A DNA stretch of 64,000 bases from JBHJHP01 sp042219825 (GTDB lineage: Bacteria > Bacteroidota > Bacteroidia > Bacteroidales > UBA5342): assembly GCF_042219825.1 (NCBI RefSeq), contig NZ_JBHJHQ010000007.1, positions 1 through 64,000 of the forward strand, given 5' to 3'. Positions within the stretch are counted from its first letter, which is position 1, and every line of letters starts with the position of its first letter. The notes under the pieces are model-generated. The model worked only from the letters and a program-made list of their open reading frames with translations. It did no database searches and was not told the DNA's origin. The position numbers and the translations under genes are program-made. This document shows, one piece after another, positions 36,401 to 44,270 of this stretch.

Positions 36401-36587
36401 CGGTCAGATTTATGGCAATAAGTCCCAGGAGAACTTCGAACCATGGTGCCACGTAAACCAGTTTTTTTGCGGTTTCAGTTCCATAGGCACTCTCAATAAA
36501 TGTGGCCCAGCCAATGGCAACAGCAAAAATAAGCATCAGCACAACTGCAGTTGCCATAGAAAACAGAATATTTCCCAGCTTCTTCAT
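33492..36587 (-). CDS. ccsBA: Fused cytochrome c biogenesis protein CcsBA (ResB-ResC type)
   Basis: 1,031 aa. The N-terminal half is ResB/CcsB-like: helices near residues 5-30 and 55-100, a large periplasmic beta domain (about 105-440) containing FRIYMNHILKYDGFRFFQSS, then another helix. A periplasmic insert (about 480-730) precedes the ResC/CcsA half with about eight helices. That half contains the His-bearing motif GLRWYISGHAPWSNGYE and the haem-handling WWD motif GRYWGWDPKETWAL (about residue 930), with a conserved periplasmic His after it. System II proteins export haem and attach it to CxxCH motifs. Placement directly upstream of genes with 64 such motifs, on the same strand and 138 nt away, suggests dedicated or co-regulated maturation. 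The fused form is common in Bacteroidota and Epsilonproteobacteria. Confidence 0.92.
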   Translation of the reverse strand: MKKLGNILFSMATAVVLMLIFAVAIGWATFIESAYGTETAKKLVYVAPWFEVLLGLIAINLTGNVIKNKLYKPKKWTILLFHLAFLLILGGGAITRHISYEGTMHIREGESSDIITLSHTYLTMEASYKGVNEKVSRKIRLTHKGSNRYTESLEIGGRKVNLETELFLPNAEQVLKPSNVGLPGVSLFIMDMRKAGHEFDLLQGEKATVDMHTYSFDPDQPGMITFLYDQNKPQFISKSDVIVTSMMAKGDTTILAAGERHDAMEKTIYRGGGHVFVIKSFMPHAEKSISTNTKMQTGSQGLVVSVSTDNASDRISLINQNGDGIPTETRLDDIDLKVYFGSITKKLPFSVQLKDFDLERYPGSHSPSSYASDVVLNDPQNNTSFPFRIYMNHILKYDGFRFFQSSYDQDEKGTILSVSHDYWGTFVSYLGYFLLGLGMVLTLFNRNSKLRSLIRQSSEIRKLKRAALPAILLLMMVMPATTFANNPADFASTKKEHIKELNSLLVQDKNGRVEPFATLTSELMRKLYKKETYDGLSSTEVILGMMTDPTRWQDEPIIKISNGSLAKQLGAPSGYISYHNMFDNSGDYKLQKLVSSTYQKDPNTRNKYDKEVINLDERINICYQIYNNSFFKFFPLPDDDRQNWTTAQTFPSNHLGEGESSPVQMYNAYLQEAAKAMSSGNWSNASSLLLSIKTYQLMHGSKIIPSSFKIKSEVLYSKLNLFGKLSRIYQTVGLILLIINLLTVFKPRLSLKYVNGGAILVSALIFALHTAGIGLRWYISGHAPWSNGYETMIFVGWATALAGMIFARQSGITLAVTNLLAGIMLMVASFSWMNPEITPLVPVLKSYWLIVHVAVITSSYGFLAIGALLALLNLILITFKTNNNRKNIELNIREISIIIEISLIIGLILLTAGAFLGGIWANESWGRYWGWDPKETWALVTILVYSIVLHLKKIPSFKSAALFNGLTLISFSSVLMTFFGVNYYLSGLHSYAQGDAPPIPNAVYITAILIIVIISAAYYKESITKVRNIKS

Positions 36588-36614
36588 TTTGTTCTTTTTT
36601 CAGGAATAATTTGA

Positions 36615-36622
36615 CAAATGTA
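36615..36622 (-). promoter_or_regulatory. Possible -7 box for ccsBA
   Basis: TACATTTG on the minus strand fits TAnnTTTG and lies 28 nt before the ATG. The -33 element is weak. Confidence 0.35.
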
Positions 36623-36803
36623 TATGTTTTATTCAGAAGATATTCATATTTATGTTCATACAATGCTAGTTTATCGGTAGTATAAATTAACGGGATTAAA
36701 TGTTGCTTATTATTTTGAACGTATATGAATGTTCCAAGCCTGCATCAGCAGTGAATTTACACATACATACGTTGGTTTTTCTAAGCATTGTTTGAATTAT
36801 TTC

Positions 36804-36811
36804 TAAATTTG
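36804..36811 (+). promoter_or_regulatory. Possible -7 box for the BI-1 family gene
   Basis: TAAATTTG on the plus strand fits TAnnTTTG. The nearest TTG elements upstream (36788, 36772) are not at the preferred 19-21 nt spacing, so support is limited. Confidence 0.3.
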
Positions 36812-36899
36812 GTTATCCGGTTGTATGCCGAACATTAAATTAATACATTTAAACCAATTAGTTTAATATTTTTACCCATCGGAAAATATCAAAGATAAA

Positions 36900-37604
36900 A
36901 TGACACAAAACCAACTTTCCTACACCGGCGAATTTGAAGTCGCGGCAGAACAGCAACGGTTTATAACTAAAGTATATGGCTGGATGACCTTTGCCCTTGC
37001 AATAACCGGACTGATCGCTATGTGGATTTCATCCACGCCTCAAATTGTAAATGTTATTGCAGGTAACCGGTTTTTATTTTTCGGGCTGTTGATTGGTGAA
37101 CTCGTATTGGTTGGAAGTCTGGCCTCTATGGTACAACGGATATCTGCTCAACTGGCCACCTTACTTTTTGTTCTTTACGCCGTATTAAACGGACTGACAT
37201 TTTCGGTTATTTTTTTGCTTTTCACAACTGAATCCATAGCCTCAACTTTTTTGATTACCGCAGGAACCTTTGGCGTGATGAGTTTTTACGGATACGTCAC
37301 AAAATCAGATTTAACCCGGATGGGTAATCTGCTGTTCATGGCTTTAATCGGGTTAATCATTGCTTCTGTCGTCAATTTCTTTTTTCAGAACGAGATGTTG
37401 TACTGGATCACCACTTATGCCGGGGTATTCATTTTTGTGGGGCTGGTGGCCTATGATACCCAAAAGATCAAAAAGATGAACATCATAGGGAATGAAGGCA
37501 CTGAAGAGGATAAAAAGGAAGCCATTATGGGAGCTCTGACTCTTTATCTTGATTTTATCAACCTGTTCCTCTTTTTATTGCGTATTTTCGGAAGAAGGAG
37601 GTAG
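36900..37604 (+). CDS. Bax inhibitor-1 / YccA family membrane protein
   Basis: 234 aa with seven hydrophobic segments from about residue 25 to 230. Family signatures are the N-terminal RFITKVYGWMTFALAITG, the GVMSFYGYVTKSDL loop, a late VGLVAYDTQKIKKM segment and the C-terminal ALTLYLDFINLFLFLLRIFG. BI-1/YccA members are inner-membrane proteins linked to calcium/proton leak and to FtsH control in bacteria; the exact role is not established in Bacteroidota. The start ATG 36900 follows an AT-rich leader. The next gene begins 23 nt downstream, so the two may be cotranscribed, but it is a functionally unrelated lipoprotein. Confidence 0.93.
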   Translation: MTQNQLSYTGEFEVAAEQQRFITKVYGWMTFALAITGLIAMWISSTPQIVNVIAGNRFLFFGLLIGELVLVGSLASMVQRISAQLATLLFVLYAVLNGLTFSVIFLLFTTESIASTFLITAGTFGVMSFYGYVTKSDLTRMGNLLFMALIGLIIASVVNFFFQNEMLYWITTYAGVFIFVGLVAYDTQKIKKMNIIGNEGTEEDKKEAIMGALTLYLDFINLFLFLLRIFGRRR

Positions 37605-37627
37605 TAAACAACAATAATAGGTTCAAA

Positions 37628-38062
37628 ATGAAAAAATTATTTCCAATCTTCATTATTATACTTCTGTTTCATTCCTGTTCAGATAAATACCGAAAGGTAT
37701 CTAATGATAAATTTATCGGTACATGGGAACTGCAGGGTGCTTCAATTTTAACAGGGATTCATGTCAAAATAACAAAGGAAGATGGAGGATTAAAAGGACG
37801 GATTGTAAAACTAAATGAGAATAAATATGTAACCCTGTTCGCAGATTCAGCAGATACCTGGATTTCTGGAATTGAACGGAGTTCAAACTTCTCGTTTATC
37901 ATTACTGAAAATAAGTTGGGTAAACCGCTGTTTGGATTATATGGTCTTCCGACTTCTCAGCAATATAAGGCAGAATTTATTAATGATAATACTATTGGTT
38001 TAGCTATAGACAGTTCTGATCCGAAAAGGTCTTCAAGAGTTTATGTGCGTATAAATAATTAA
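37628..38062 (+). CDS. Small lipoprotein, function unknown
   Basis: 144 aa. A lipoprotein signal peptide ends in LLFHSC (lipobox Cys at residue 17). The mature part is a small beta-rich domain with FIGTWELQGASI ... HVKITKEDGGLKGRIVKL, the pattern of a lipocalin-like/DUF2147-like small-molecule-binding fold. I do not recognise a specific family. It follows the BI-1 gene by 23 nt. Base composition is more AT-rich than the BI-1 gene, like the next gene. The predicted location is the inner leaflet of the outer membrane, or the surface if exported. Confidence 0.6.
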   Translation: MKKLFPIFIIILLFHSCSDKYRKVSNDKFIGTWELQGASILTGIHVKITKEDGGLKGRIVKLNENKYVTLFADSADTWISGIERSSNFSFIITENKLGKPLFGLYGLPTSQQYKAEFINDNTIGLAIDSSDPKRSSRVYVRINN

Positions 38063-38116
38063 TCATTAAATTTGATGAATTAAGTAATTTGCTCAAACAT
38101 ACCTTAAAACAATATT

Positions 38117-40702
38117 ATGAAAAAAATTATTTTTATCAATGTATTTATCGTTTTTACCCATTTGGTAAATTCCCAAATTTTTGATTGGGCTTATACTAAT
38201 GGCGGATTCACTGACAATTTTCTGTTCTGTTCTGAACTTACAAAAAACAATGAGGTTATTTTAGCTAGTAATGGAATAATACGTGGCATAGAGAGTGAGG
38301 TGATTTTTTGCAAACTTGATCAAAATGGCAAGATTTTTTGGATGTTCTATCCGGATTATTCGTCTTTCTGTGTTCCAACAGATGTCGTAATTGATAGCAA
38401 TGAAGATGTTATTTTTACGGGATACTATTCTTCGATGACAATAGGTGATAGTGAGTTGACACATTCTACACAGCCGCGTTCTTTTATACTTAAATTGGAT
38501 AAGAATGGAAACTTAATATGGATAAAAGATTTTGGTTCTCCCAGCGTAACAAACGCGACTTATTCAAATGCTGTTTCAGTTGATTATGAAAATAATATTT
38601 ATCTAACGGGTACTTTTAATACATCCCTTAATTTTGGTGATAATCAGTTATTGAGTAATGGTTCTACAGACATATTTATAGCATCTATAAATGCTGAAGG
38701 TGATCCGTTATGGGCAAAGTCATATGGCGGGATTAGTGATGACTGGACTTATGATATAGATGTTTTTGGTGAAACTATGTGTATTGCAGGTGCATACACA
38801 GATAATAATGTTGTATTTGATACAATTGTTCCTCCAAATATTGAAAATGCATCAATTATAGGATTTGTAGCAAATTTTAATCTTGATGGATCAATAAACT
38901 GGATTACCACCAACGAGTCATATAAATGGTCATTTAGTGAAATTTTAGATTTAGCGCATGATACAAATGGGAATATATACGGTTATGGACAATATGAAGG
39001 AGAATTAAAGTATCACAATGATACCTTAAAATCTCCTTCAAGTATTGCCGGCAGCATGCTGTATAAAATGGACAGGAACGGACATAAAATTTGGGCAAGG
39101 CAAGTTGACAACTCCGTTTATGAGTTTTTTAGTGATCATTTAGAAGGAACAATATACAGGAAAAACGGAGCTATTACATGTGATGATAATAATAATCTTT
39201 TTTTAGGATCAAGCTTTAAAGATAGCTTGATAATTGCAGATAAAAATTTGAAAAGTGGAAATGAAGACCAATATTGGGATTCAAGAGATATTTTTATAGC
39301 TAAGTTTAACGAGATTGGGTATGTTCAATGGATGAGGATAATAGAAGGTGCGTCTAATGATAGAATTACATCAATCCATTCATCAGGGGATAAGTTCGTA
39401 GTAGCAGGGATATATAAAAGTGATAGTTTACGATTTGATACTACGCTTATAGAAAATTATGCTGGCAAAATGAGTTATGATGTTTTTTGTGCAACTTTCG
39501 GAGACACAACAACTAATAAATGTCCAGTTTTTAAATCTAAAATCACATCAATTAGGGATTATGTATGTGAAGATCATGAACTAGCTATTGCTTGTAACAC
39601 AAATTATGGGAATACGTATTCGCTATTTCTTAATGATACACTGTTAGGTACATCCTATAATATGGACTGGAGTGTAAGTAAATCTGGGCAGTATAATTTT
39701 ATTATCAACAAAGATTTGGTATGTTCAGACACGACACTTTCTAAATTAATTAACAAAAGAGACAAGCCTCAGGTTGATCTTAAAGCAGAATCAATTCTTT
39801 TTGATTGTTATGCTGATAGTGTTAAATTGGAATCTAAGGATAGTGTAGTTTATTTATATTCATGGTATCATAAAACTGATTTGCTTAATTCAGACACCAG
39901 TATATTATTTATCAAAACCCCCGGATTGTATATTTGTGAGATTAATGACGGTTATTGCATAAATAGGGATACGTTGCTGGTTGAAATGGATAATCCTAAA
40001 ATTAATATGTATTCAGATAATACAGTTATATGTCCTGGAGATACTGTTGTATTATTTACAGAATATGATACATCCTATATTTATTCCTGGTTTTTAAACG
40101 ATTTCGATTTAAGTTTAGATAGTAATAATATTCGCGTGGAAAAAGGCGGTAAATATACCGTAAATGTTAATAAGGGCAAATGTAAATCATCTGATTCTGT
40201 TACGATTATTTCCAGTTATGCACCTGTTTTTACTTTCGAAAAGGATACAATTTATTCGGATGTGCTACCAATTCGTCTTTCTCCTGAAAATGATTCAACC
40301 TATGAATACAATTGGTATTTTGAAGACACAAACTTTATTTCTTCGAATTTTACTATTGATGCTTCTAGATATGGGAAATATAAAATCATTGTAGAAAATA
40401 GATGTGGAGCAGTTGCTGATAGCATTTATGTGATTCTCGATGTTACTGATAATTATCAGGGGATAGATAAGGAAGGAAATATTCTTATTTATCCAAATCC
40501 AACTAAGGGACTATTTACTATTTATAGTACCAAAGATAATTATACATTTGAACTTACCGATATTAATGGAAGATTGATCGTTGAAAATGATATGAATTTT
40601 AATAAAGTTGTAGATATTTCAAAAATGTCAAGAGGTGTATATATTATTAATATTAAGAGGGATAATATTGTTGTAAAGCAAGTTAAAATTTTAAAGAACT
40701 AG
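38117..40702 (+). CDS. T9SS-secreted beta-propeller (SBBP-like) protein with Ig-like repeats
   Basis: 861 aa with signal peptide (MKKIIFINVFIVFTHLVNSQ). Residues about 20-460 contain at least six blades with the cue K.D.NG...W (KLDQNGKIFW, KLDKNGNLIW, SINAEGDPLW, NFNLDGSINW, KMDRNGHKIW, KFNEIGYVQW), typical of SBBP/PQQ-like propellers. About 480-770 holds three Ig-like units with the cue YSW ... G.Y ... C ... D. The last 75 residues are a T9SS type A sorting domain (ILIYPNPTKGLFTIYS, then LTDINGRLIVEN and GVYIINIKRDN). The product should be exported through the outer membrane and anchored or released. The gene is visibly more AT-rich in codon choice (ATA, ATT, TTA, AAT) than its flanks. The ligand is unknown. 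Confidence 0.8.
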   Translation: MKKIIFINVFIVFTHLVNSQIFDWAYTNGGFTDNFLFCSELTKNNEVILASNGIIRGIESEVIFCKLDQNGKIFWMFYPDYSSFCVPTDVVIDSNEDVIFTGYYSSMTIGDSELTHSTQPRSFILKLDKNGNLIWIKDFGSPSVTNATYSNAVSVDYENNIYLTGTFNTSLNFGDNQLLSNGSTDIFIASINAEGDPLWAKSYGGISDDWTYDIDVFGETMCIAGAYTDNNVVFDTIVPPNIENASIIGFVANFNLDGSINWITTNESYKWSFSEILDLAHDTNGNIYGYGQYEGELKYHNDTLKSPSSIAGSMLYKMDRNGHKIWARQVDNSVYEFFSDHLEGTIYRKNGAITCDDNNNLFLGSSFKDSLIIADKNLKSGNEDQYWDSRDIFIAKFNEIGYVQWMRIIEGASNDRITSIHSSGDKFVVAGIYKSDSLRFDTTLIENYAGKMSYDVFCATFGDTTTNKCPVFKSKITSIRDYVCEDHELAIACNTNYGNTYSLFLNDTLLGTSYNMDWSVSKSGQYNFIINKDLVCSDTTLSKLINKRDKPQVDLKAESILFDCYADSVKLESKDSVVYLYSWYHKTDLLNSDTSILFIKTPGLYICEINDGYCINRDTLLVEMDNPKINMYSDNTVICPGDTVVLFTEYDTSYIYSWFLNDFDLSLDSNNIRVEKGGKYTVNVNKGKCKSSDSVTIISSYAPVFTFEKDTIYSDVLPIRLSPENDSTYEYNWYFEDTNFISSNFTIDASRYGKYKIIVENRCGAVADSIYVILDVTDNYQGIDKEGNILIYPNPTKGLFTIYSTKDNYTFELTDINGRLIVENDMNFNKVVDISKMSRGVYIINIKRDNIVVKQVKILKN

Positions 40703-40770
40703 TTCATTATTAGATGTTTAAAAATATTGTATAGAAGTTCGACTTGAACCAGACTAAAAGATTAAATGCT

Positions 40771-41610
40771 ATGTTTTTTGTTAAAAAAATCGTATTCTTT
40801 GTGCTAAGTGCAATTGTGATGTCTTCCTGTCATAATAAGCTCCCTGTGGATTCAAATTCTCATATAATTAACAGGATTGACAGCATGAGTTTCACAGATA
40901 CCGTGTATGAAGTGACCTTTAATGCAGAGGACATCATACAGGACACAATATCCATCAGGTATATAAAAGAAAATGACTCAGGTCAGGTCGTATTCGAGCG
41001 GTTGGAATCACTACATCCCAACTTTTATTCCGTTAATGAATCTTATTATAAAGATGGGCGTTTAGTATTACGCAACGCGCAATTAAACGGGCAACCTTAT
41101 TCAAAGTATGAGAATTTTTTTGATAAAGATACCTTACTTATCAGGTCAGACATGATAAATTTTGACAGTGGAAGAAACGATACATTTATCATTCGCTACA
41201 ATTATACTTACTTTCCTGATGGAACTAATAAAACCATTAAATCCTTTACCGAAGGTGATACAACGGATACCTATCAGTTGACCAGGTACAATGAAAAAGG
41301 TAAGGCAGTTTCAGGGATATTTGTTTTAAAGGGCGATACGGTTCAGGATATGACGTATTTCTATGACAATGGTAAATTAAAAAAATCTGTTCTGGAGTTT
41401 ATCGGATCAAACCGGAAAGAAGTTCATAATTTTAATCGCGATGAAAAGGAAGTCTTAAGAGAATATTATGCGCTAATCAATAATAAGCCAGTTCTCACTA
41501 AAGAAAAGAGCTGGGAATATGATCGTGATGGAATCCTTCTTTCGTCGGAAACAAAATACATGGATAACAGAAAACCGGAATTGAGAAGATACATTAAAAC
41601 AAGTGACTGA
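40771..41610 (+). CDS. Lipoprotein with MORN/YwqK-like repeats, function unknown
   Basis: ATG 40771 is chosen because it gives a lipoprotein signal peptide (MFFVKKIVFFVLSAIVMSSC); a TTG at 40744 would add nine charged residues in front. The mature part has repeating strand pairs of the type YYKDGRLVLRN, YFPDGTNKTIKSF, RYNEKGKAVSG, YFYDNGKLKKS and EYDRDGILLSSE. These look like the toxin-immunity/YwqK or RHS/YD-type beta repeats of Bacteroidota lipoproteins. No catalytic motif is seen. It stands alone between the T9SS propeller gene and the beta-glucosidase gene. A surface-exposed scaffold is conceivable, but there is no evidence for a function. Confidence 0.6.
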   Translation: MFFVKKIVFFVLSAIVMSSCHNKLPVDSNSHIINRIDSMSFTDTVYEVTFNAEDIIQDTISIRYIKENDSGQVVFERLESLHPNFYSVNESYYKDGRLVLRNAQLNGQPYSKYENFFDKDTLLIRSDMINFDSGRNDTFIIRYNYTYFPDGTNKTIKSFTEGDTTDTYQLTRYNEKGKAVSGIFVLKGDTVQDMTYFYDNGKLKKSVLEFIGSNRKEVHNFNRDEKEVLREYYALINNKPVLTKEKSWEYDRDGILLSSETKYMDNRKPELRRYIKTSD

Positions 41611-41688
41611 GGGAATATAAAGTACGCCGGCAGAGTGAGTGTTTTAACTTAGGTCGGGTTATTAATACAATAAAATCTGATACGTAAC

Positions 41689-44184
41689 ATGAAGAAGCTA
41701 ATCCCCTTATTTGTAGCAGGAATATTACTTTTATCCTGCGCCCCAAAAACTCAACAAACATACAGTGAGGCTGAAACAGAAGCTAAGATTGATACGCTTC
41801 TCAGCAAAATGACCCTTGAAGAAAAAGTAAATTATATAAACGGAATAGACAATTTTTATATCCGCCCGATGGAAAGGCTTGGGTTGCCAGCCGTGAAGAT
41901 GACGGATGGTCCGGTTGGAACAAGGGGACATGGTCCCGCTGTATCCTATCCGGCCAGTGTGCTTTCTGCTGCCAGTTGGGATACGGCACTGGTCTATCAA
42001 CTTGGTGAGGCAATTGCCAAAGACTGCAAAGTGCGTGGTGTCGATATTTTGCTGGCACCAGGCGTCAATATTGCCAGAAATCCGCTTACAGGAAGGAACT
42101 TCGAATACCTGGGTGAAGATCCTTTTTTGTCGTCTCGCATGGCCGCAAATTATATTCGTGGCGTACAGGACAACGGCGTGGTGGCAACCATTAAACATTT
42201 TGCGTGCAACAACCTGGAATACGACAGAAACTGGACCAGCTCGGAAGTGGATGAGAGAACCTTACACGAAATCTATTTGCCGGCATTTAAGTATGCGGTT
42301 GAACATGCAGGTGTCAGTGCGGTTATGAATAGCTATAATCCATTGAATGGCATCCATACTTCCCAAAACAGCCATTTGAATAATGACATATTAAAAGGAA
42401 AATGGGGCTTTAGAGGGATTCTGATGTCCGATTGGGGGTCGGTTCATAACGGTGTTGCTGCCGTTTTAGGCGGAACCGATCTCGAAATGCCGGGTAACCA
42501 GCACATGGTTCCAGACACGCTTATTCCTGCCATTGAAAGAGGTGAAATTACGGAGGACATGATTGATGCAAAGATCCGAAGGATCATGAGAGTGTGCTAC
42601 CAATACGGATTTTACGACAAAAAAGAACTTACCGGCGATACAATAAAAACGAATGAAGAGAATGCTGCCATTGCACTGGAACTGGCCAGGGCTGGTATTG
42701 TTCTGCTGAAAAATGATTCAGGTATTTTACCTCTGAATTTGACTAAAACAAAGCGCATTGCAGTAATCGGACCCAATGCAGATAATTATGCCGCCGGTGG
42801 TGGCAGTTCATTTGTACCACCAACGGATCCGGTAAGTTTATTGAAGGGACTTAAAACCATGGCTCCTGATGCAGATATTCGCTATGCTGCTGGGGTTAAG
42901 AACTTCAGTGCACTGGCGCGCTCATCAGTTTTTTATGCCAATCCGGGCTCATCAGAAAAAGGTTTAATCGCAGAATATTTTAATAACAAGTCTCTTAAAG
43001 GATCGCCGGTTGCTGCACGAACAGAGCAGATTGTGAATAATGACTGGGGTCAGGCTCCCGGCGTTAAGGGTATAGGTGAAGATAACTTTTCGGTGAGCTG
43101 GACCGGTGTCATCCGGCCTGCAAAATCCGGGACCTATAAATTTGTGGTCCGGGGTGATGACGGCTATCGTTTATGGGTCAATAATAAAAAAATAATAGAT
43201 AACTGGAGCGATCATGGGACAGAACAGCGTAACAGCTTATTGCCCCTGACGAAAGGCAAAGATTACAGTATAAAACTGGAATATTACGAAAACGGTGGCA
43301 GCGCGGTCATTGATTTTGCCTGGTATATGCCTGAGGATGAGAATGAAGATGATGAGGTGATCCGGATTGCATCCGAAGCAGAGGTTGCCATTGTATGCGT
43401 GGGATTCAACACAAATACAGAAAGTGAAGGCCATGACAGGACATTTGCTTTGCCGCAAAAGCAGGAGCGCTTGCTGAATCTTGTTACGGATCATAATCCG
43501 AATACCATTGTGGTTTTAAACAGTGGCGGAAACATAGATATGCAAGCCTGGTATGCTAAAATAAAAGGATTGATCCACGCCTTTTATCCGGGACAGGAAG
43601 GAGGAACCGCACTGGCAGAGATCCTGACAGGTGAAACGAATCCATCAGGGAAACTACCGGTCAGCTTTGAGAAAAAATGGGAAGATAATCCAACGTCTGC
43701 CACTTTTTTTGACGGGAAGAAAAATAAGAAGGTGAATTATACCGAAGGTATTTTTGTGGGTTACAGATATTACGATGCCAAAGATGTGGAACCTCGGTTT
43801 CCATTTGGCTTTGGCCTGTCGTATACAACTTTTGACTATTCCAATCTGAAGGTGCAGAAATCACAGAACGGATCTGATATGGCCGTGACCCTGACGTTTG
43901 ACGTGACAAATACGGGTCCGGTCGATGGCGCAGAAGTAGCTCAGGTTTATGTGGCTGATAAGGATTGTCCGGTAGAGCGTCCCGTCAAAGAGTTGAAAGG
44001 TTTTTCTAAGGTATTTCTGAAGAAAGGGGAAACAAAAACAGTCACTGTTAAACTTGACCAATCAGCATTTTCATACTATAAGATTGATCAGCATGATTTC
44101 GGGTATGATCCAGGTACATTTGAAGTGTTGGTTGGAAGTTCATCCCGTGATATCAGGTTAAGTTCAGCTGTTGACATCGATTGA
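41689..44184 (+). CDS. GH3 beta-glucosidase lipoprotein with inserted PA14 domain
   Basis: 831 aa; lipoprotein signal MKKLIPLFVAGILLLSC. The GH3 N-terminal TIM barrel (about 35-330) carries KMTLEEKV, KHFACNN and the nucleophile Asp248 in ILMSDWGSVH. The second alpha/beta domain carries the acid/base region SEGHDRTF (Glu580) and is interrupted by a PA14 domain (about 420-555; PAKSGTYKFVVRGDDGYRLW), as in many plant-polysaccharide beta-glucosidases. A C-terminal Fn3-like domain (about 720-825; VTLTFDVTNTGPVDGAEV) completes it. It should remove terminal beta-linked glucose (or xylose/arabinose) from oligosaccharides at the periplasmic or surface side. No SusC/SusD pair or other glycosidase is adjacent, so this is not a full polysaccharide utilisation locus. 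All expected catalytic residues are present. Confidence 0.92.
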   Translation: MKKLIPLFVAGILLLSCAPKTQQTYSEAETEAKIDTLLSKMTLEEKVNYINGIDNFYIRPMERLGLPAVKMTDGPVGTRGHGPAVSYPASVLSAASWDTALVYQLGEAIAKDCKVRGVDILLAPGVNIARNPLTGRNFEYLGEDPFLSSRMAANYIRGVQDNGVVATIKHFACNNLEYDRNWTSSEVDERTLHEIYLPAFKYAVEHAGVSAVMNSYNPLNGIHTSQNSHLNNDILKGKWGFRGILMSDWGSVHNGVAAVLGGTDLEMPGNQHMVPDTLIPAIERGEITEDMIDAKIRRIMRVCYQYGFYDKKELTGDTIKTNEENAAIALELARAGIVLLKNDSGILPLNLTKTKRIAVIGPNADNYAAGGGSSFVPPTDPVSLLKGLKTMAPDADIRYAAGVKNFSALARSSVFYANPGSSEKGLIAEYFNNKSLKGSPVAARTEQIVNNDWGQAPGVKGIGEDNFSVSWTGVIRPAKSGTYKFVVRGDDGYRLWVNNKKIIDNWSDHGTEQRNSLLPLTKGKDYSIKLEYYENGGSAVIDFAWYMPEDENEDDEVIRIASEAEVAIVCVGFNTNTESEGHDRTFALPQKQERLLNLVTDHNPNTIVVLNSGGNIDMQAWYAKIKGLIHAFYPGQEGGTALAEILTGETNPSGKLPVSFEKKWEDNPTSATFFDGKKNKKVNYTEGIFVGYRYYDAKDVEPRFPFGFGLSYTTFDYSNLKVQKSQNGSDMAVTLTFDVTNTGPVDGAEVAQVYVADKDCPVERPVKELKGFSKVFLKKGETKTVTVKLDQSAFSYYKIDQHDFGYDPGTFEVLVGSSSRDIRLSSAVDID

Positions 44185-44270
44185 TGAAACAGGCTGTCTG
44201 AGCCGTTAATATTTCAAAATTTTGGGAGCCAATCGGCTTAATCCAGCCAGATTACGTTACTTTTGCCCTG

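Larger units (their letters stand above)
36588..36899. other. 312-bp divergent intergenic region between ccsBA and the BI-1 gene
   Basis: AT-rich and without a credible gene. It holds two TAnnTTTG matches pointing outward: TACATTTG on - at 36615-36622 (28 nt before ccsBA) and TAAATTTG on + at 36804-36811 (about 90 nt before the BI-1 gene). Neither has a convincing -33 TTG at consensus distance. No terminator or riboswitch-like structure was recognised. Confidence 0.5.

Noticed and set aside
41689..44184. Polysaccharide utilisation locus
   Set aside because: Only one GH3 enzyme is present; no SusC/SusD pair, regulator or other glycosidase is nearby.
44258..44265. TACTTTTG as promoter of the SelU-SelD gene
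   Set aside because: It lies only a few bases before the ATG, and no TTG is present at the -33 distance.
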